A stretch of DNA of 64,000 nucleotides, taken from Polytrichum commune. Its lineage: Eukaryota; Streptophyta; Polytrichopsida; Polytrichales; Polytrichaceae. The notes below the pieces were generated by a model. The model did no database searches, was not told the origin of the DNA, and saw nothing but the letters and a program-made list of their open reading frames with translations. A program made the translations under genes and the position numbers. How positions within the stretch are numbered: position 1 is the first letter of the stretch; each line of letters opens with the position of its first letter. This document shows, piece by piece, positions 12,454 through 25,300 of the stretch. Location of the stretch: assembly GCA_950295325.1 (NCBI GenBank), contig OX485806.1:35278001-35342000 (forward strand), written 5' to 3'.

Positions 12454-14400
12454 AATTCAAACCCTAATTATACCATGTGCATCAAAGGTTTGACACACAT
12501 ATTTCAATATTATTCTCTGCCTAACTTATGCATATCACGAGTGCTCAATGTTGAGTCAGAGTTGACAAACTTGATGTTGAGTCATGTTGAAATGCATACC
12601 TTCCACGATTGAAATATCGTCTCAGTTCTAACTCGTCCTTTAGCTAATTAATGATTCATTCAATATTGATTAAAGTAATAAATCATTTAGTCTAGGTCAT
12701 ATAATCTACCTTAAGTTGTGCTAACTAGTATTTTAATCCTTCGTATTTGCAGTTGCTTAGTTCAACAATTAGTTTCTTGGTTTTGAGATGCACTCAAATT
12801 AAAGAACCTCCGGCCCTTGTTATTTACAAATATTCAAAGAACAGTGGTAGTTTTCATGAAAGAACCGGAAAAGAATGTTATTTTTTAAAGAAAATTAGCA
12901 TTATTTGACCTAATATTGGTTTTCATGGAACTTCAATTATGAATCAAATCCAGTTATTTCCTATTTCTTAGAACCATATTTATGAATGTAAAGGATAAAT
13001 AGTCGGGTTTGGTGCTAGTAATAATTGCCAAAGATTGCTATTGACCAACTCAAAGATCTCCTTCCATACAACTTACTTTAGTATCCACCCTTACCCACCC
13101 CAAATAACCATTAACCATAGGACAATAAAAGGCGATACACTCAGTCATACCTCTTTATACTCTTCCTTGAACCTCTCCTAAAATGGCTTGTAAAAATACT
13201 TTTAGAATCACTTTAAATTCCTCCAAATCCATATGCAGCACCCCAATCTTTGCATGATGATTGAACACTACTAGCCAATGACAAAACACACATTCAACCT
13301 TAAATCAACAAACTAATTTTTTTGTTGAATGGGCAAACATGGACCTAAATGTAACCAAATGTACAATCACATGCCACCCAAACACAAACCAAACTGAATT
13401 TATAAATCATCAATGCATTCATGCAAAGATACATATTCACATATCATAACAAATGATACCCAAGACACTCACAAAATAAATCATACACCTACTTAGGCAT
13501 ACAACTAGTCCCATCCTTCAAACGATTATGGAAAATGAAATCAAAATCAACAAAGAAAAAATGAAATGCAAACTACTACTAAGCCCCCAACTCCAATTCG
13601 TCATAAATATCAAAATACAAATTCTAAACCATATGCGTTCTACGCCATCCCATTTTCCAACCCATACATTATAATGACTAAAGAAAACACTAAGGAGAGT
13701 CATCACAAACTTATGCAACATCCTCAAAAACACAACGAACATTCATACTCACCTTCCAATTCCAAACTTTGAATAGACATCACATTCCTATTACCCAAAT
13801 GCATCATTTGCATATGAAACTAAATGATGGAACCCCTTGTTGACCAAGGCCAACTAGGCACATATACCAACATCTCACCAAATTCATAGTCACTAAATAC
13901 AGGATCTCCCAACACCTACTTAAACCAATTTACCAAAAATAAACAATATCCCTCACACCCATAACTCTATTCTCACTAGAAAAGAATATGAAATCCACAC
14001 ATCCACTCTCAATAAGTCCTTCACACCAAAAACATTACACTGGAAAAAGAAAAAAGAACTCAAATTCCGACTTGATATAGCTCCCCCAAGAACAAAAAAA
14101 CCAACACAAATTATTTCTTAATTAAACTAGTACCAAATTACCATCATCCCAAGCCAACTACCCCAACAAAATCCTCATTACCCGCATCATTGACCTCCTC
14201 AAAAAGGCTTACCTACAACTAGATTTCTTAGTGTAGTTCCTTTTATGATCTCTGACCCATCATTATCTAGAATCTTGTGGGTGATCAACATACATGGAAG
14301 CTCACTCTTAATATGTCAAGGCCATTTTTGTAGACCACTTTGCGTGAGGAGAGAGGCACCTCCATGTTAATGCCATACGGACTTAAATTGAATTCTTTAA
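12454..14400. other. Intergenic, becoming A/C-rich on the plus strand
   Basis: From about 13000 the plus strand becomes dominated by A and C with few G or T, the same skew as the LINE that follows. Short open frames here reflect the composition and have no domain support. It may contain further decayed copies of the same element family. Confidence 0.5.
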
Positions 14401-14449
14401 GTATGACTTTGAACTAAGTATGAGTGGTAGAGATTAGAAACGATCGAGA

Positions 14450-14728
14450 GTGAAAAGAATGGAGTCAACAGCCTCACAAAGCCCATCGAGGAGTAAGCGA
14501 GGGCCACCGAAGAATGTGAAGAACAACCAACAGACAACCGGTAAGACCCAACAAGTAACCAACCAGCTAGAGCAGCGAGGAGTGCAAAGCAACAAGCGTG
14601 ATCTGCTAAAAAACGACAAGCACAACAGTAGAAAGAACCAAGATGCTACAACATGCAAACACCGAGGAGCGGGACCCAAAGGAGAGAGGAGAAACATATT
14701 AGATCTAGATCATGATCTAGGAATGTAA
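14450..14728 (+). pseudogene. Basic open frame, possible start of LINE ORF1 region
   Basis: 92 codons, rich in Lys, Arg, Gln and Asn, opening with GTG just before an in-frame ATG (14459). The basic composition would suit a nucleic-acid-binding N-terminus of an ORF1 protein, but there is no domain and a 1.2-kb gap to the clearer ORF1 remnants. It may instead belong to an older insertion. Confidence 0.25.
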
Positions 14729-15963
14729 GAAGAAGAAGAACATCACAGACTAGCAACATTAGGGTTTTACCCTTACTCATAAAATGGGTGCTCATAAGCA
14801 TCATTGCCTTGTGTGCCTACACACACCACAATGTTAATCCCCACAATCTACCCACCAAGCTATCACCCACCAATGATGACCCCCAATCTACCCATTAAGT
14901 TGTCACCTCTCCACTTCAACTCCACCAAACTACCCACAAAATTGTCACCCATCAATGACAATTCATCCACTCAAATGCCACTCCTCAATACCACCCTACA
15001 CAAAACACTCATCAAACTACCACCAAGGTCTAACTCCAAAATCCAAAAATGCTCCACGCATAATAATATCGCCATCGCCACCCACACAACACAAAACCAC
15101 ACACACAAAGGTAAGCAAAACCACTTGCACTTACCACCAAGCAAGCACACACCCAAAAAACTCCAAAAATGCAAGCACACACTATCTATAAAATCACCTC
15201 TGAAAAGATACCACCGCTGCACCATGCCTCCCCACACAGTCGCATGTCAGCTCCACCCATATGAGAACCTCACAAAAACCCATACATGACAACCAAAACA
15301 CTGCCAAAAACATCAACCCACTCTAAGATCAGAAAACACCCAATCCAGCCCCGCAAAATGCTGAAACCCCAACTACCACCACCAATCGACACGACGCCTA
15401 AACCCTCAAATCAAACAACCCACCATCCCCTCTCAAGGCAGATTACCCGAATCCCACGATCAAGCCACGAATACTACCATCCACGACTGACCAATCGTCG
15501 AAACACACAACCTGCACGAACAAGCCACAAACGCCACCACCCACAGCAAACCAACCGAAATACCCCAGTCACGCGACCACACCTCCACCCAATGTTGACA
15601 GATCGTCGCAACTACAAGCACAACTCACCCAAGCTGACACCCGATCCAAAATGGAAGAAATTGCCATCAACCCACTCAAACTGCACAACCCAACAGCAAA
15701 CACCGCCATCCCCACCTTAAACCAAGACATCAGCCATGCTATCAAATACCCCCACACCACATCCTTCCTCATCCCACTATCCTCCCTCCCTCTGCACTCA
15801 ATCATGGCATCCAACAATTCTAATCTTCCCACCATTAAGCAAGTACAAAGAACCCTAGGAGCGAACAACCACGAATCAACACAAGAACCGAGAACCAGAC
15901 ATAAGGGAGGTAGCGGCACAAGCATGGAAGGCTCTAAAGCAGCGGAACCGACGTCCTAGCAGA

Positions 15964-18015
15964 ATGGAACCGGAGAGAGCTAGGGGAGCACTACGCTGCA
16001 AGAGCGGTCCTAGGACCAGCGCCAAGGAGAGGCCGGCCAACATGAGTGATGGGGTTGGGGCCAACTCCAGGGACGGGGTCGAGGCCAACATCAAGGATGG
16101 GGTCAGGACCAACACTAGGAGTGCAAGCAGAAAGAGAGCCCTTATCCAAGCCTACAACGACGACGAAGAAGAAGACACTGCCCCCCCCCAGCAGCTAGCC
16201 AACCAACAACCTTTAAGGGACAGACCACCCCATCCCATGATTTAAATATAGACATGCATCTCAAAGATGTCTCACCCGAGCATGGGGGGGGGGAGCTCCC
16301 TTCAAATTTCAACATCACATGACGAGTACATAGCCGCCCCCAATCAAGTTGCCATATCGTTAGCTCGATTAGACGCCATCAACCTAGCTGAAGCAACATC
16401 CTCACCGAACTCACACAAGAGCTTTGGGAAGGAGACCGCAATCGACACCCAAAGCGCTAAACGGAGAAGGAGTGAAGTAGGAAGACATGGAACCAACTCC
16501 GACACAAGCAATGTTCATCATATGCTGACCAAAGAGGCAATCCCAAGCATAGATATCGTCTCACAAATGTGGCTAGGATTCTCAATATATGAAGTCATCG
16601 TTTTACAAAGGGGTAAGAGGATCATTCATGAGCATCACACCAATGAAGAATTTGCGAGGTTAGGGACCCCCTCGAGAGAAGTCATAGATTTCAAGGCACT
16701 CCGGCGAGCATTCCCGCGGATTCCACAATTATGCTACCCAAACGAGAGGCTAGATGCGAGTCCCGGAAACCACTTCCACTTCACACAAATCTCAAGAGAA
16801 GAGAGGATTGATCCCACAACCAGACTATCTGAAGGCTTCCACATCACCATCCATTTCGACTACGGCTTCAAGAGCATAAGTAGGCAAGAAGCAAGAGGAG
16901 CTTGTCTCGAAAGACTCCGACAAATGGATATCTCTCTCGGTTCAACATACTCAAACCCAATCGACATCATACTCAACGCCGTCACCAAGCTCTGGGCGGG
17001 GTTTATTAAGGTACACCTCTAAAACCCACAACAAGATGGTATAACACTCCTTAGATGTCATAGAGTATTCATCATGGAAATTGAGGACGGTGAGAGGGTA
17101 ATAGGGCAAGGTAGAAATTGGGTACGAACTAGTCACCAAGGCCCGTAACCTCCGGTTGTATCTCAAGGGAAAAATACTCCGTCATGAGCATGTATACACC
17201 ATCTTCGAAGCGCTAGTACGAGAGAGTTACTACATCGGACACCAACACAAATTCATGGGCCTTACCAAACCGGAATTAGATAAGAATTTTGCATTCCTCA
17301 CCCTCATTACGGAAGAAAGGGGCATAGTATTCAAGGACGGACTCGCTACAACAACGAGAGGCTTCAAGTTAGCATCACACGCAATCGCGGAGCCGGCAAC
17401 CTGTCGGAACTCCGAATTAGCACAACATTTGTCACCAATAACCTCCCATAATGCGAAACGTAAACTGCCATCACAAGGGCCATCAAACAAACATTTGGGA
17501 GGGACAACATAGTCAGCATTAGCTTCGGCAACACTAACCAAGCCAATACCAACAAACAAGCGGGGTGGTGCCATATCTAATGCCTCAACGCCGCAGTCTA
17601 TACGGAATGATTCCACAAGTCCACCTATATCTTTGGGCGACGCATTGACTTCATCCCACACCGCGGGAGTATTGACGGCATGCACCCCAATAAAACAACA
17701 ATCCGATTACCGCAAGCCCCCGTAAGAAAAGTCATTGCAGACAAAATTCTAGCTATGGGCAATACCACCAATCCCAAAACACTCATCACCGAAAAATATC
17801 TGACACAAATCATGAAGGAGTTCGAAGACAAGCTAGACGAGAAGTTTGGCACACTCATTACCACAATTAACAACCACACGGATCGAAGACACAAGGCAAC
17901 CACGACAACAATCATTCACCACACCACCAACCTTCAAGCGCTTCTCGAACGAATAGCCCACGAACTTCAACAAAAGGCAACCCACCATACATCATCAAGG
18001 ACCTCACACATTTAA
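15964..18015 (+). pseudogene. LINE ORF1-like remnant (gag-like, C-terminal coiled coil)
   Basis: Pieces in successive frames read as one broken protein: an acidic/basic linker (15964-16245) and a 250-residue block (16267-17022) ending KLWAGFIKVHL. After a stop comes text resembling DGI.LL..HRVFIMEIEDGE (about 17035-17100). A segment at about 17460-17680 ends FGRRIDFIPHRG, and a final 111-residue piece (17680-18015) is rich in charged heptads, likely a coiled coil. The order (globular core, RNA-binding-like segment, coiled coil) suits a LINE ORF1 protein. At least three frame breaks are visible. Function as RNA-binding ORF1p is inferred from position upstream of ORF2. Confidence 0.5.
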
Positions 18016-18550
18016 TGGATAGTGCCCACATAGCATATCACAAATGGCCCCTCTTCTTTATATATTGTATTTTGTTTTCATTACATAATAAAGAGTCTAA
18101 ACTCTTGTCCTTGCTTTGTTACATGATTCCCGCTTACATCCACACAATCTACCACCACTCACCTCCCCACCAAACACACCCTCACATCACAAAGCCTCAC
18201 TACACAAAATCCCCACTAAATCATCACATAAACCCACTCCCAAAATATACCCTCCTAATACTTGGCATAACATGGCTAATACTAAAATACCCCCCCCCCC
18301 CCGATAGCAACCAAGCAAACCATGTATGTAAAAACTTACACACATCCCTCAACGGGACCAACATCACAAACCCACAAAGTACGGCACTAACCCTTATACA
18401 AAAGGAAACACTAAACCTCCACAACACGGGTACACTACCACCATCCCCCCCCCCCCCCCCCCAACCCCACAAACACCCCCAATACCCTACCTCACACTTT
18501 GGCCACAAATCCAATACCTAGGCAATGGCCATATACACTGCACCAACGCC

Positions 18551-18829
18551 ATCTCAATCACTTTTTACATAATAAAGCGCACCCACCTTAAGCACCCAAC
18601 ATACCACAAAGACACCGCATACATAATTGACCTCCAAACACTTATGCTACTTGGCAGAGATATACAACCCAACCCCGGACCAACCACACAAATCCTCAAT
18701 AAACCTCCCAAAAGATTACACAAAGAGACAAAAACAATATTTCATAGCACACACCCTAAACCCAAAACCACAATACCAACACCTAAAAGAGTTCTTAGCC
18801 CCATATTTGGCTCAACCCACCTCAACTAA
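18551..18829 (+). other. ORF2 N-terminus with 2A-like motif DIQPNPGP
   Basis: One frame is open through the residues LMLLGRDIQPNPGPTTQ; DIQPNPGP is encoded at 18656-18679. The 2A ribosome-skipping consensus is D-x-E-x-N-P-G-P, and 2A-like motifs after a Leu-rich run are known at the N-terminus of some LINE proteins. Here Gln replaces the consensus Glu, so activity is uncertain. An 18-base C run (18445-18462) lies just upstream. Confidence 0.6.
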
Positions 18830-19299
18830 CCAACACCCAACACTGCCATATGTCCAAAGACACAGTCTCCTTCTCTCAAGATACCCCCCACACTACCAAA
18901 CGCATGCCTTCATAACCGCCATTAGCCCAATGCCCCATAAATGTAACGAACAACTCTCCAGCCATCTTGACCCAAGATGCCTCACCATACTAAGAAGACT
19001 CCAAAATAATGAACCACATCAGTACACATGACCCCCCTCTCACAAACACTCATCAAACAAGCATCACAAGCCCCCTCAACAACGCCCATACACAACCACA
19101 TCAACAAACAAATCGCACAAGGAATCCCCGTCACCCAACAAAACCTTACTCAACAATTCCCCCTCATACCTACACAACTGCTCCAAAACATAGCCAAACG
19201 CACCCACTAGATCAACGGTTTCACATCGACCCATAAAATGTAACCAAAATCTCCACTCCAACCAACATCTCATCTTACCTACAAGTTCTCAAAATAGCT

Positions 19300-19730
19300 A
19301 ACAAACTTTTAACACCAATCCTCATTATAAATCTATATATGCCATCGCACCCACACGATCTAAACCTCATACCGGAAATCATAACCCAAATAGCATCATA
19401 ATAAAACACCACCACACATACAAAACCATACTAGCATGTGACTTCAACAAAAATATCCTCTTGCAAGGACACGCTCACGAAGGCACACCCCAAGCCCCCA
19501 CTAGTGAAGACAAGGAATGGGCAAGATGTATGCAAACCCTAAACCTATACCCAATCCAAAACACTAAAACCCTATCTCGACAAGGTGGACACAACTATTC
19601 ATCCACCAGTCTCATAGACGGATTCTATACTAATACACCACAACACTCAAATATAATATGCACAACCCTACTCCACCAAAATTAAAACTCGGATCATTAC
19701 CATGTTAGCCTAGCCCTTGGCCCCAACACA
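19300..19730 (+). pseudogene. APE-type endonuclease remnant of LINE ORF2
   Basis: Three hallmark motifs of the exonuclease-endonuclease-phosphatase fold appear in order. LIINLYMPS (19318 onward) corresponds to the usual NVYAPS-like strand. LACDFN (19431-19448) corresponds to GDFN. SLIDGFYTN (about 19608-19640) and SDHYHV (19689 onward) correspond to the SxIDxxF and SDH motifs. The first motif is in a different frame from the rest, and two stops separate them. In LINEs this domain nicks target DNA to prime reverse transcription; this copy is dead. Confidence 0.7.
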
Positions 19731-20779
19731 CTAATCCAAAAAATTGATAACCCCACAAAACATACCCCATACCACCTGGAAAAATCCAAAAAATATTCAC
19801 TCAATTCTAAGAAGCCACCAATCTTGACATACAAGCACTCACCCAAAAACTACACACCCTACACCTCCATCATACGGACTGGGAAGAAGCCCAAAGAAAA
19901 TTCCAAGATATAATCACCACACTAAGTCCATACATTGAAGAAACATGCCTCAACACACAAACCATTCGCACCCTCCCACATAGAGCTCGCCAGCAAGGAG
20001 GCTTCCTCCCACGCAAGCAACAAAAATTATGGAAACACCACCTTAGGATCTACCATAGCATCCGAAAAGCAATCCAAACCACACATCCCCTACCACGTGC
20101 AAGCTGGCAAAATCACCCCAATATCCATCAAATTTACACACTTAAAAATACAACCGTCCCCTTCACCCTAGACAATGACACAATGGTAAAAAAAATGGAT
20201 TGAAGAACTCGCAACCATAGGACGAACAACCAAAGTGGAAGCCCACATAATTACCACTAACCAAACGGCCATTAATTGCAAAAAAAACCATGACAAGATA
20301 TAGGCTTCTACTAAATACCAAACCTAAAAGTATACATAAAATTTTATTCAAACCAACCACAAACACACCCCTAGAGTGCCTCAAGGATATAAGAGACAAC
20401 ATACTCACAAACCCAATAGATGTTAACCATGAAATTTCACAAACACAACAAAACTCCAATAGAAAAGCCCCTCTATGCGACAACATGCCGACCACCCCAC
20501 AATATGCCATTGCACAGTCATAAATATCCATGGCTTGACCACGAAGGATTCATTATCAAGAAACGAGGTCCCCATAATGCCAAAATAGCGGGAAAGTTCA
20601 CCCGAGAAATATTCGATAAAGTATAGTCTTAGGCGACTAGCCAAGGGAAAAAACCTTGGGACCCGACAACATTCCAAACAAAAAATTTAAAGCCCTCAAC
20701 CCAACCTTTCCATGATATGTTGTTTCTTTTCTTCCGGCAATGTTACCATAAAAAAAAACATACCCCAATATTGGAAACA

Positions 20780-21740
20780 TAGTAAAACAATATTTCTCCA
20801 TAGAAAACTCGACCCACTAATGCTCAATAACTACATACCTATAGCCTAGGCCAATACTATATATAAGCTCTATACTAGCACACTCACTGCCCTACTCACA
20901 AGCTATGGCGAAAAATACAAAATCATCCACTTTAGTCAAGAAGGATTCCGGCCATAAAGAAACATAACTAGGCATATTCAAATGATAATAGCAACACTAG
21001 AAGATGCACGACTAACTAAAAACGACATCTACCTCACCTACGTAGACTTTAGAAATGCCTTTGGATCCATAAACCACACAAGACTCCTCGCACTAATGAA
21101 GGACCTTGGATACCCCCGAGATGCCATTGAACTAATAGGCAATATTTACACAAACTCAACCACCTTCCATGGTAATCACTTCAGAACAACCCCACCCATA
21201 CAAATTAATAGAGGCACCATCCAAGGCGACACCCTAAGCCCCTACCTCTTTCTCATCTTCCTAGACCCACTTCTTCGATGGCTAGAAAAAGACAACATAG
21301 GCTACCACTTCAAGACATCACCAACCACGTGTAACACCACAACATATGCGGACGACCTTGCCATCCTCACCGATAACATAACACATATCCAGCCACAAAT
21401 ACACAAACTCCAAAAATACTCAGAATGGGCGCACTAAGACCTTAATCTCTCTAAGTGCGCAATTACAAGATGCCCAAACAAATCAAACCTAAAACCCACT
21501 ACCTTCAAAGCATAGATACAAGCCCAATGCATCCACTTCAAAAAAAACCCTTCCCTACCCTCACACAAAACGAACCATACACGTATCTTGGCATAAACAT
21601 GGTTCCCTCATTAAAATGGAACATCCAAAAAAACATCACCATAGAAAAAGCCAAAAAGCAAAGCAATTTATTAATGACATCCCCTACTACAATTAAGCAA
21701 AAAACATACATCTTAAATACAATAATAAAACCAGAATGAG
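20780..21740 (+). pseudogene. LINE reverse transcriptase remnant
   Basis: LNNYIPIA (about 20821) matches the LINE motif NYRPI. A 151-codon open frame (20982-21437) contains TYVDFRNAFGSINH (motif A), RGTIQGDTLSPYLFLIF (motif B) and the catalytic TYADDLAIL (YADD at 21344-21355). A stop follows EWAH, and the thumb-like region continues to about 21739 with YLGINM. This is a clear non-LTR reverse transcriptase interrupted by stops. Confidence 0.92.
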
Positions 21741-23660
21741 CATACGCCTATTATGCAGTCCCATTTTCTAAACCAGACATAAAGAAACTAGACAAAATTC
21801 TTAGTAAGCTAACTAAAGAAATATGTAATCTACCTAATAGCATAACAAACATACTAACCCACCTCTCCAACGAAGACTTTGGCATTAATACCACCTCCAT
21901 CCTCCCCGACGAAATCAACTGTATTGGTAAACAACTACTAAATGCCCTCAACGACCAAGGCCAGCTAGGGCAAATCTAACAAGGCCTCACCAAATACATA
22001 ACAACAAAATATGGAGGATCTCACCACCTTCCATGCCTTTAATACCAAGCATGTGCAAGATCGCCCGTATCTCACACACTTTATCTACTCGAAAGGGAAT
22101 ATGAAATCCATGTACACACCTCCATCCAAAGCTTTCCTATAAAACATTTAGCAATAGAGCTTGCATGGACACAAACTGCATAATATGCCCTCTTCTCCCC
22201 AAACCAACAACAAGCCGCTAAAAGATACCTCAACAAAGTACACACGTACAATATCAATACCCTCAGCCAAATCCAAAACCCTGACACACACCAAAATTAA
22301 TACTATCCCCTAAAGAATTCAAGCAAAATTCAAAGTTGCCCCAAAACTAATCAAGGAAGCCTTAGCACAAGCCCATCTACTATTCCCGCATAATTCACCC
22401 ACAACCCTCCTTCACAACAAATACCACCCACAACACACAACCTACCCACAAATCCCCATAACCAAGTAGACCCCACGAGCGGAAAACCAATACAAGCCAT
22501 CATAAGCACTAAAACCACAACATATAAAGATAAATGGGGAGCAAAGCCATAAAGCAACACTACCTATGTCAATGGGACACCTACCCAATCAGCATAACAA
22601 AATGGATAAAAGCATCACTACTCCTCCATCATGATAATATCACACTAGACCACAACATATTTATACTCCACAAATTCCTACAAAACCAACATAAAACCAA
22701 CACCCTAGCCACCTAGCACTCATGCATAAACTTTTCACAATCTAAAGATCAAAGATTTATTCGCCCAGCCATCATCGCCCCAAACCTCACACTAAACACA
22801 AAGGAGTGCAACCTAGATAAAGACATCATTGCCACCAAACCCACCATACAAATACAAGGAATAGAAGCCAATATATACGACGAAAACAGGGCCTACATCT
22901 CAACCATGCCAAGCATAAGATTACAATGGTTGTGGGAACGATATAATCAAAACCAAACGCACCCCATGATACACTTCCTTAACCCCCCGCCCCAAGACTT
23001 TGCCACCGAAGTCTTATGGCTAACCCAAAGATATGTCACAACCCTCCCAAAAAGGAAACCCAAACAACAACCACCAAACCCTAATAGCAATCTACAACGA
23101 CAGTATAACTCATACTACTCCTCACCCCTTACCTACCCAATGACACTCACACAGTTTAACTCCCCACACAATAGAGATATAATTTTTGGATTAACTGGCC
23201 TAGCCCATTCATCAAAGTGGGAAGGCAATGGCCTACCTCATCTCCTAGACCTTAAAAATGCGATGACATCAATCCACTGTGCCTGCATGGCAACCCAAAC
23301 AAGCCATAACACCACAACCATCGTCATAATCAACCATAAAAAAAAAACACCCTCCCTATCACCCATGCAGAAATACACATAATAGCAACCATCCTTCCTA
23401 ACACCATGCAATACAACCCCACACCGGAATGGCCAAAATACGTACATCAATTAGAAAACCAATACACCATCATAATAAGAATCCACAAACATGGTCCTCC
23501 CCCAAATAACCCCCAATACCCAACGCAACCACCTCCAACATACTTGGATTGTATAATGTTAAAATTAATAATAACCCAACCCAAACTATCCCCCATATAA
23601 AAAATATTAAGAAAAACTCCAATACAATATCCATCCCCTTAAATTCAAGCCTCAACAATG
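21741..23660 (+). pseudogene. LINE ORF2 linker between RT and RNase H
   Basis: A/C-rich sequence with short open frames in all three plus frames. It sits where a connection domain would lie and is heavily broken. No motif is confidently recognised. Confidence 0.4.
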
Positions 23661-23661
23661 C

Positions 23662-24210
23662 ATATATACTGACAGTTCATTCATACCCCCCGACAAACAT
23701 GGTATAGGCAACACAGTTGGATCTAGTGTTTACTCCCCCGTCAACAACATTAGGATCGCGGAAAGACTCCTAGGTCTCCAAAGCATCCTTAGAGCGTAAC
23801 TAAACGCCATCCTTATAGCAATCTAAAGTACACAACACCACACACAAGATATCCACATCTTTACATACATCCTCAATAGTATATACCTAATAAACAATCA
23901 CACACGACATCCATCATCCCAACACAACCACTTGGATAAACTACTCATAGCCGCCATAGTCAACCACATAACATGGTCCACGCACAAAATCATAATTCAA
24001 AAAGTCAGAGCACATACATGCATAATAAGCAATGGAATAGCATATCAACTAGCAAATGATGGAGCCCTCCTAAACAAACTCACCAACACACCCAGGATAC
24101 ATACGGCCCATACGACACCAAACTGGCTCAACGCGGTCCCAGCAAGTACCCACATAGGTGCCATACGAAACCTACAAACATACATCAACAAAGAACATAG
24201 AAACCAATAA
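23662..24210 (+). pseudogene. LINE RNase H domain remnant
   Basis: One frame reads IYTDSSFIPP (the first catalytic Asp strand), then IAERLLGLQSILRA, two stops, IFTYILNSIYLINN, and after a short gap KVRAHTCIISNGIAYQLAND. The last block matches the usual K(V)RAHxGIxGNExADxLA end of retroelement RNase H, with several key residues changed. RNase H removes the RNA template after first-strand synthesis. Confidence 0.75.
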
Positions 24211-24411
24211 TTAAGATTAGCACAATCCAAATTCACGTACATATACAAAGGGACATCCAATGACCAAATAAACCACAAACTCTCCAATCAATTTTGGAAA
24301 ACCCTTGGGACCACAAATGCCCAAATCACACAAACTCTAAAATTCCGCTACACCCAATACATGGGTAACCACCGTAAACATATATTTTGGCCCAACTTAT
24401 ATCCAAACCCG

Positions 24412-24471
24412 AATTGTACACTATGCCCCAATAAATCCATAGATACATGGCCGCACCTACTATCTACATGT
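24412..24471 (+). other. Zinc-knuckle motif (C-x2-C...H...C) after RNase H
   Basis: Reads NCTLCPNKSIDTWPHLLSTC: Cys-x2-Cys, then His and Cys at typical spacing. Such knuckles follow the RT/RNase H part of many LINEs and precede restriction-like endonuclease domains. Confidence 0.6.
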
Positions 24472-24681
24472 TCAAACCCACACATGAAAGGCTTGTGAAT
24501 AGCACACCATAATAAAGCAATCCATCAAATTATACATATGTTGCAATCAAAAAAAACACACAAGATGCTATACACTCGTAAATGCAGGCCACCAAGACTC
24601 CAGACCACAAGACAACATAGTCCCACAATGGCTACTCCAATGCACATGTACCACTACATCATGCACATGTCCAGCTAAACT

Positions 24682-25055
24682 GAGACCAAACATATTATGT
24701 GTAATAGGCACTCCCACAGACGACCAACTGCCTTTAAGGCCTACCCCATCACATACCATACAATTCATCGAATTCACCTACTGCCATGACCGATTCCCAA
24801 ATAATGCACACAATGAAAAAACCACTAAATACAATACACTCTTACACACACTTAGAAGAGCCGGCTGGCAAGTCAACCCCCTCATCACCATCACATGAGG
24901 TGTTAGAGGGGTTATTCATGAACCACCAATTAAAGAACTAGAAAAACAAAAAATACCCAAAACCGAGGTCAAAACACTTATGAAACACCTACACGAAATT
25001 GCCATCAAATACCTCACATGCTTAATACTCAACAAAAGAAAGCCAGACAAAAAAA
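24682..25055 (+). pseudogene. C-terminal PD-(D/E)XK-like nuclease domain of the LINE
   Basis: RPNILCVIG, then FIEFTYCHDRF, NEKTTKYNTLLHTLRRAGW, and after one stop GVRGVIHEP. The pattern RP(D)...(I)E-x-T...E-x-K..KY..L...L...GW...(G)xRG matches C-terminal domains next to RT in several LINE groups, and resembles restriction-like PD-(D/E)XK nucleases. The Asp of RPD is Asn here, and a TGA interrupts the final motif. Fold assignment is inference from motif spacing. Confidence 0.5.
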
Positions 25056-25300
25056 CAACCCCCAATAGACCCCCCCTAGATCCTCCCCTGGATCCCTTAT
25101 ACCATGCATACCCTATTAGGTGTTAGGTACCACACCCCCTCGAAAACTATCGGAGCCCACCCCCCAAGAGGGAGGAAGTACTCCTACGGTAAAGCTTGGT
25201 CAAACATGAACACGGTAATAAGGAACATGCTCCCATTCACGTCGGAGTACAAACCAAACTCCGATGTTACTTTTATTTATTTTATTTATTTGTAATTCCT

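Larger units (their letters stand above)
14400..25300 (+). mobile_element. Decayed non-LTR retrotransposon (LINE) with APE, RT, RNase H and C-terminal nuclease-like domain
   Basis: Domains lie in order on the plus strand. ORF1 remnants are at 15964-18015. The start of ORF2 carries a 2A-like motif at 18653-18676. AP-endonuclease motifs are at 19320-19700, reverse transcriptase at about 20800-21740, RNase H at 23662-24085, a zinc knuckle at 24412-24471 and a PD-(D/E)XK-like domain at 24682-25055. Many stops and frameshifts break it, so it cannot move by itself. There is no LTR. Outer limits are approximate: the 5' end may be near the basic open frame at 14450, and the 3' end near the TTTATTTATTTTATTTATTT run at 25271-25290. 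The plus strand is unusually A/C-rich throughout. The presence of two nuclease types plus RNase H resembles Dualen/RandI elements (family knowledge); assignment to that clade is inference. Confidence 0.85.

Noticed and set aside
15286-15720. Pro/His/Thr-rich open frame upstream of LINE ORF1
   Set aside because: Reflects the A/C-rich composition; several frames are open at once here and none carries a domain.
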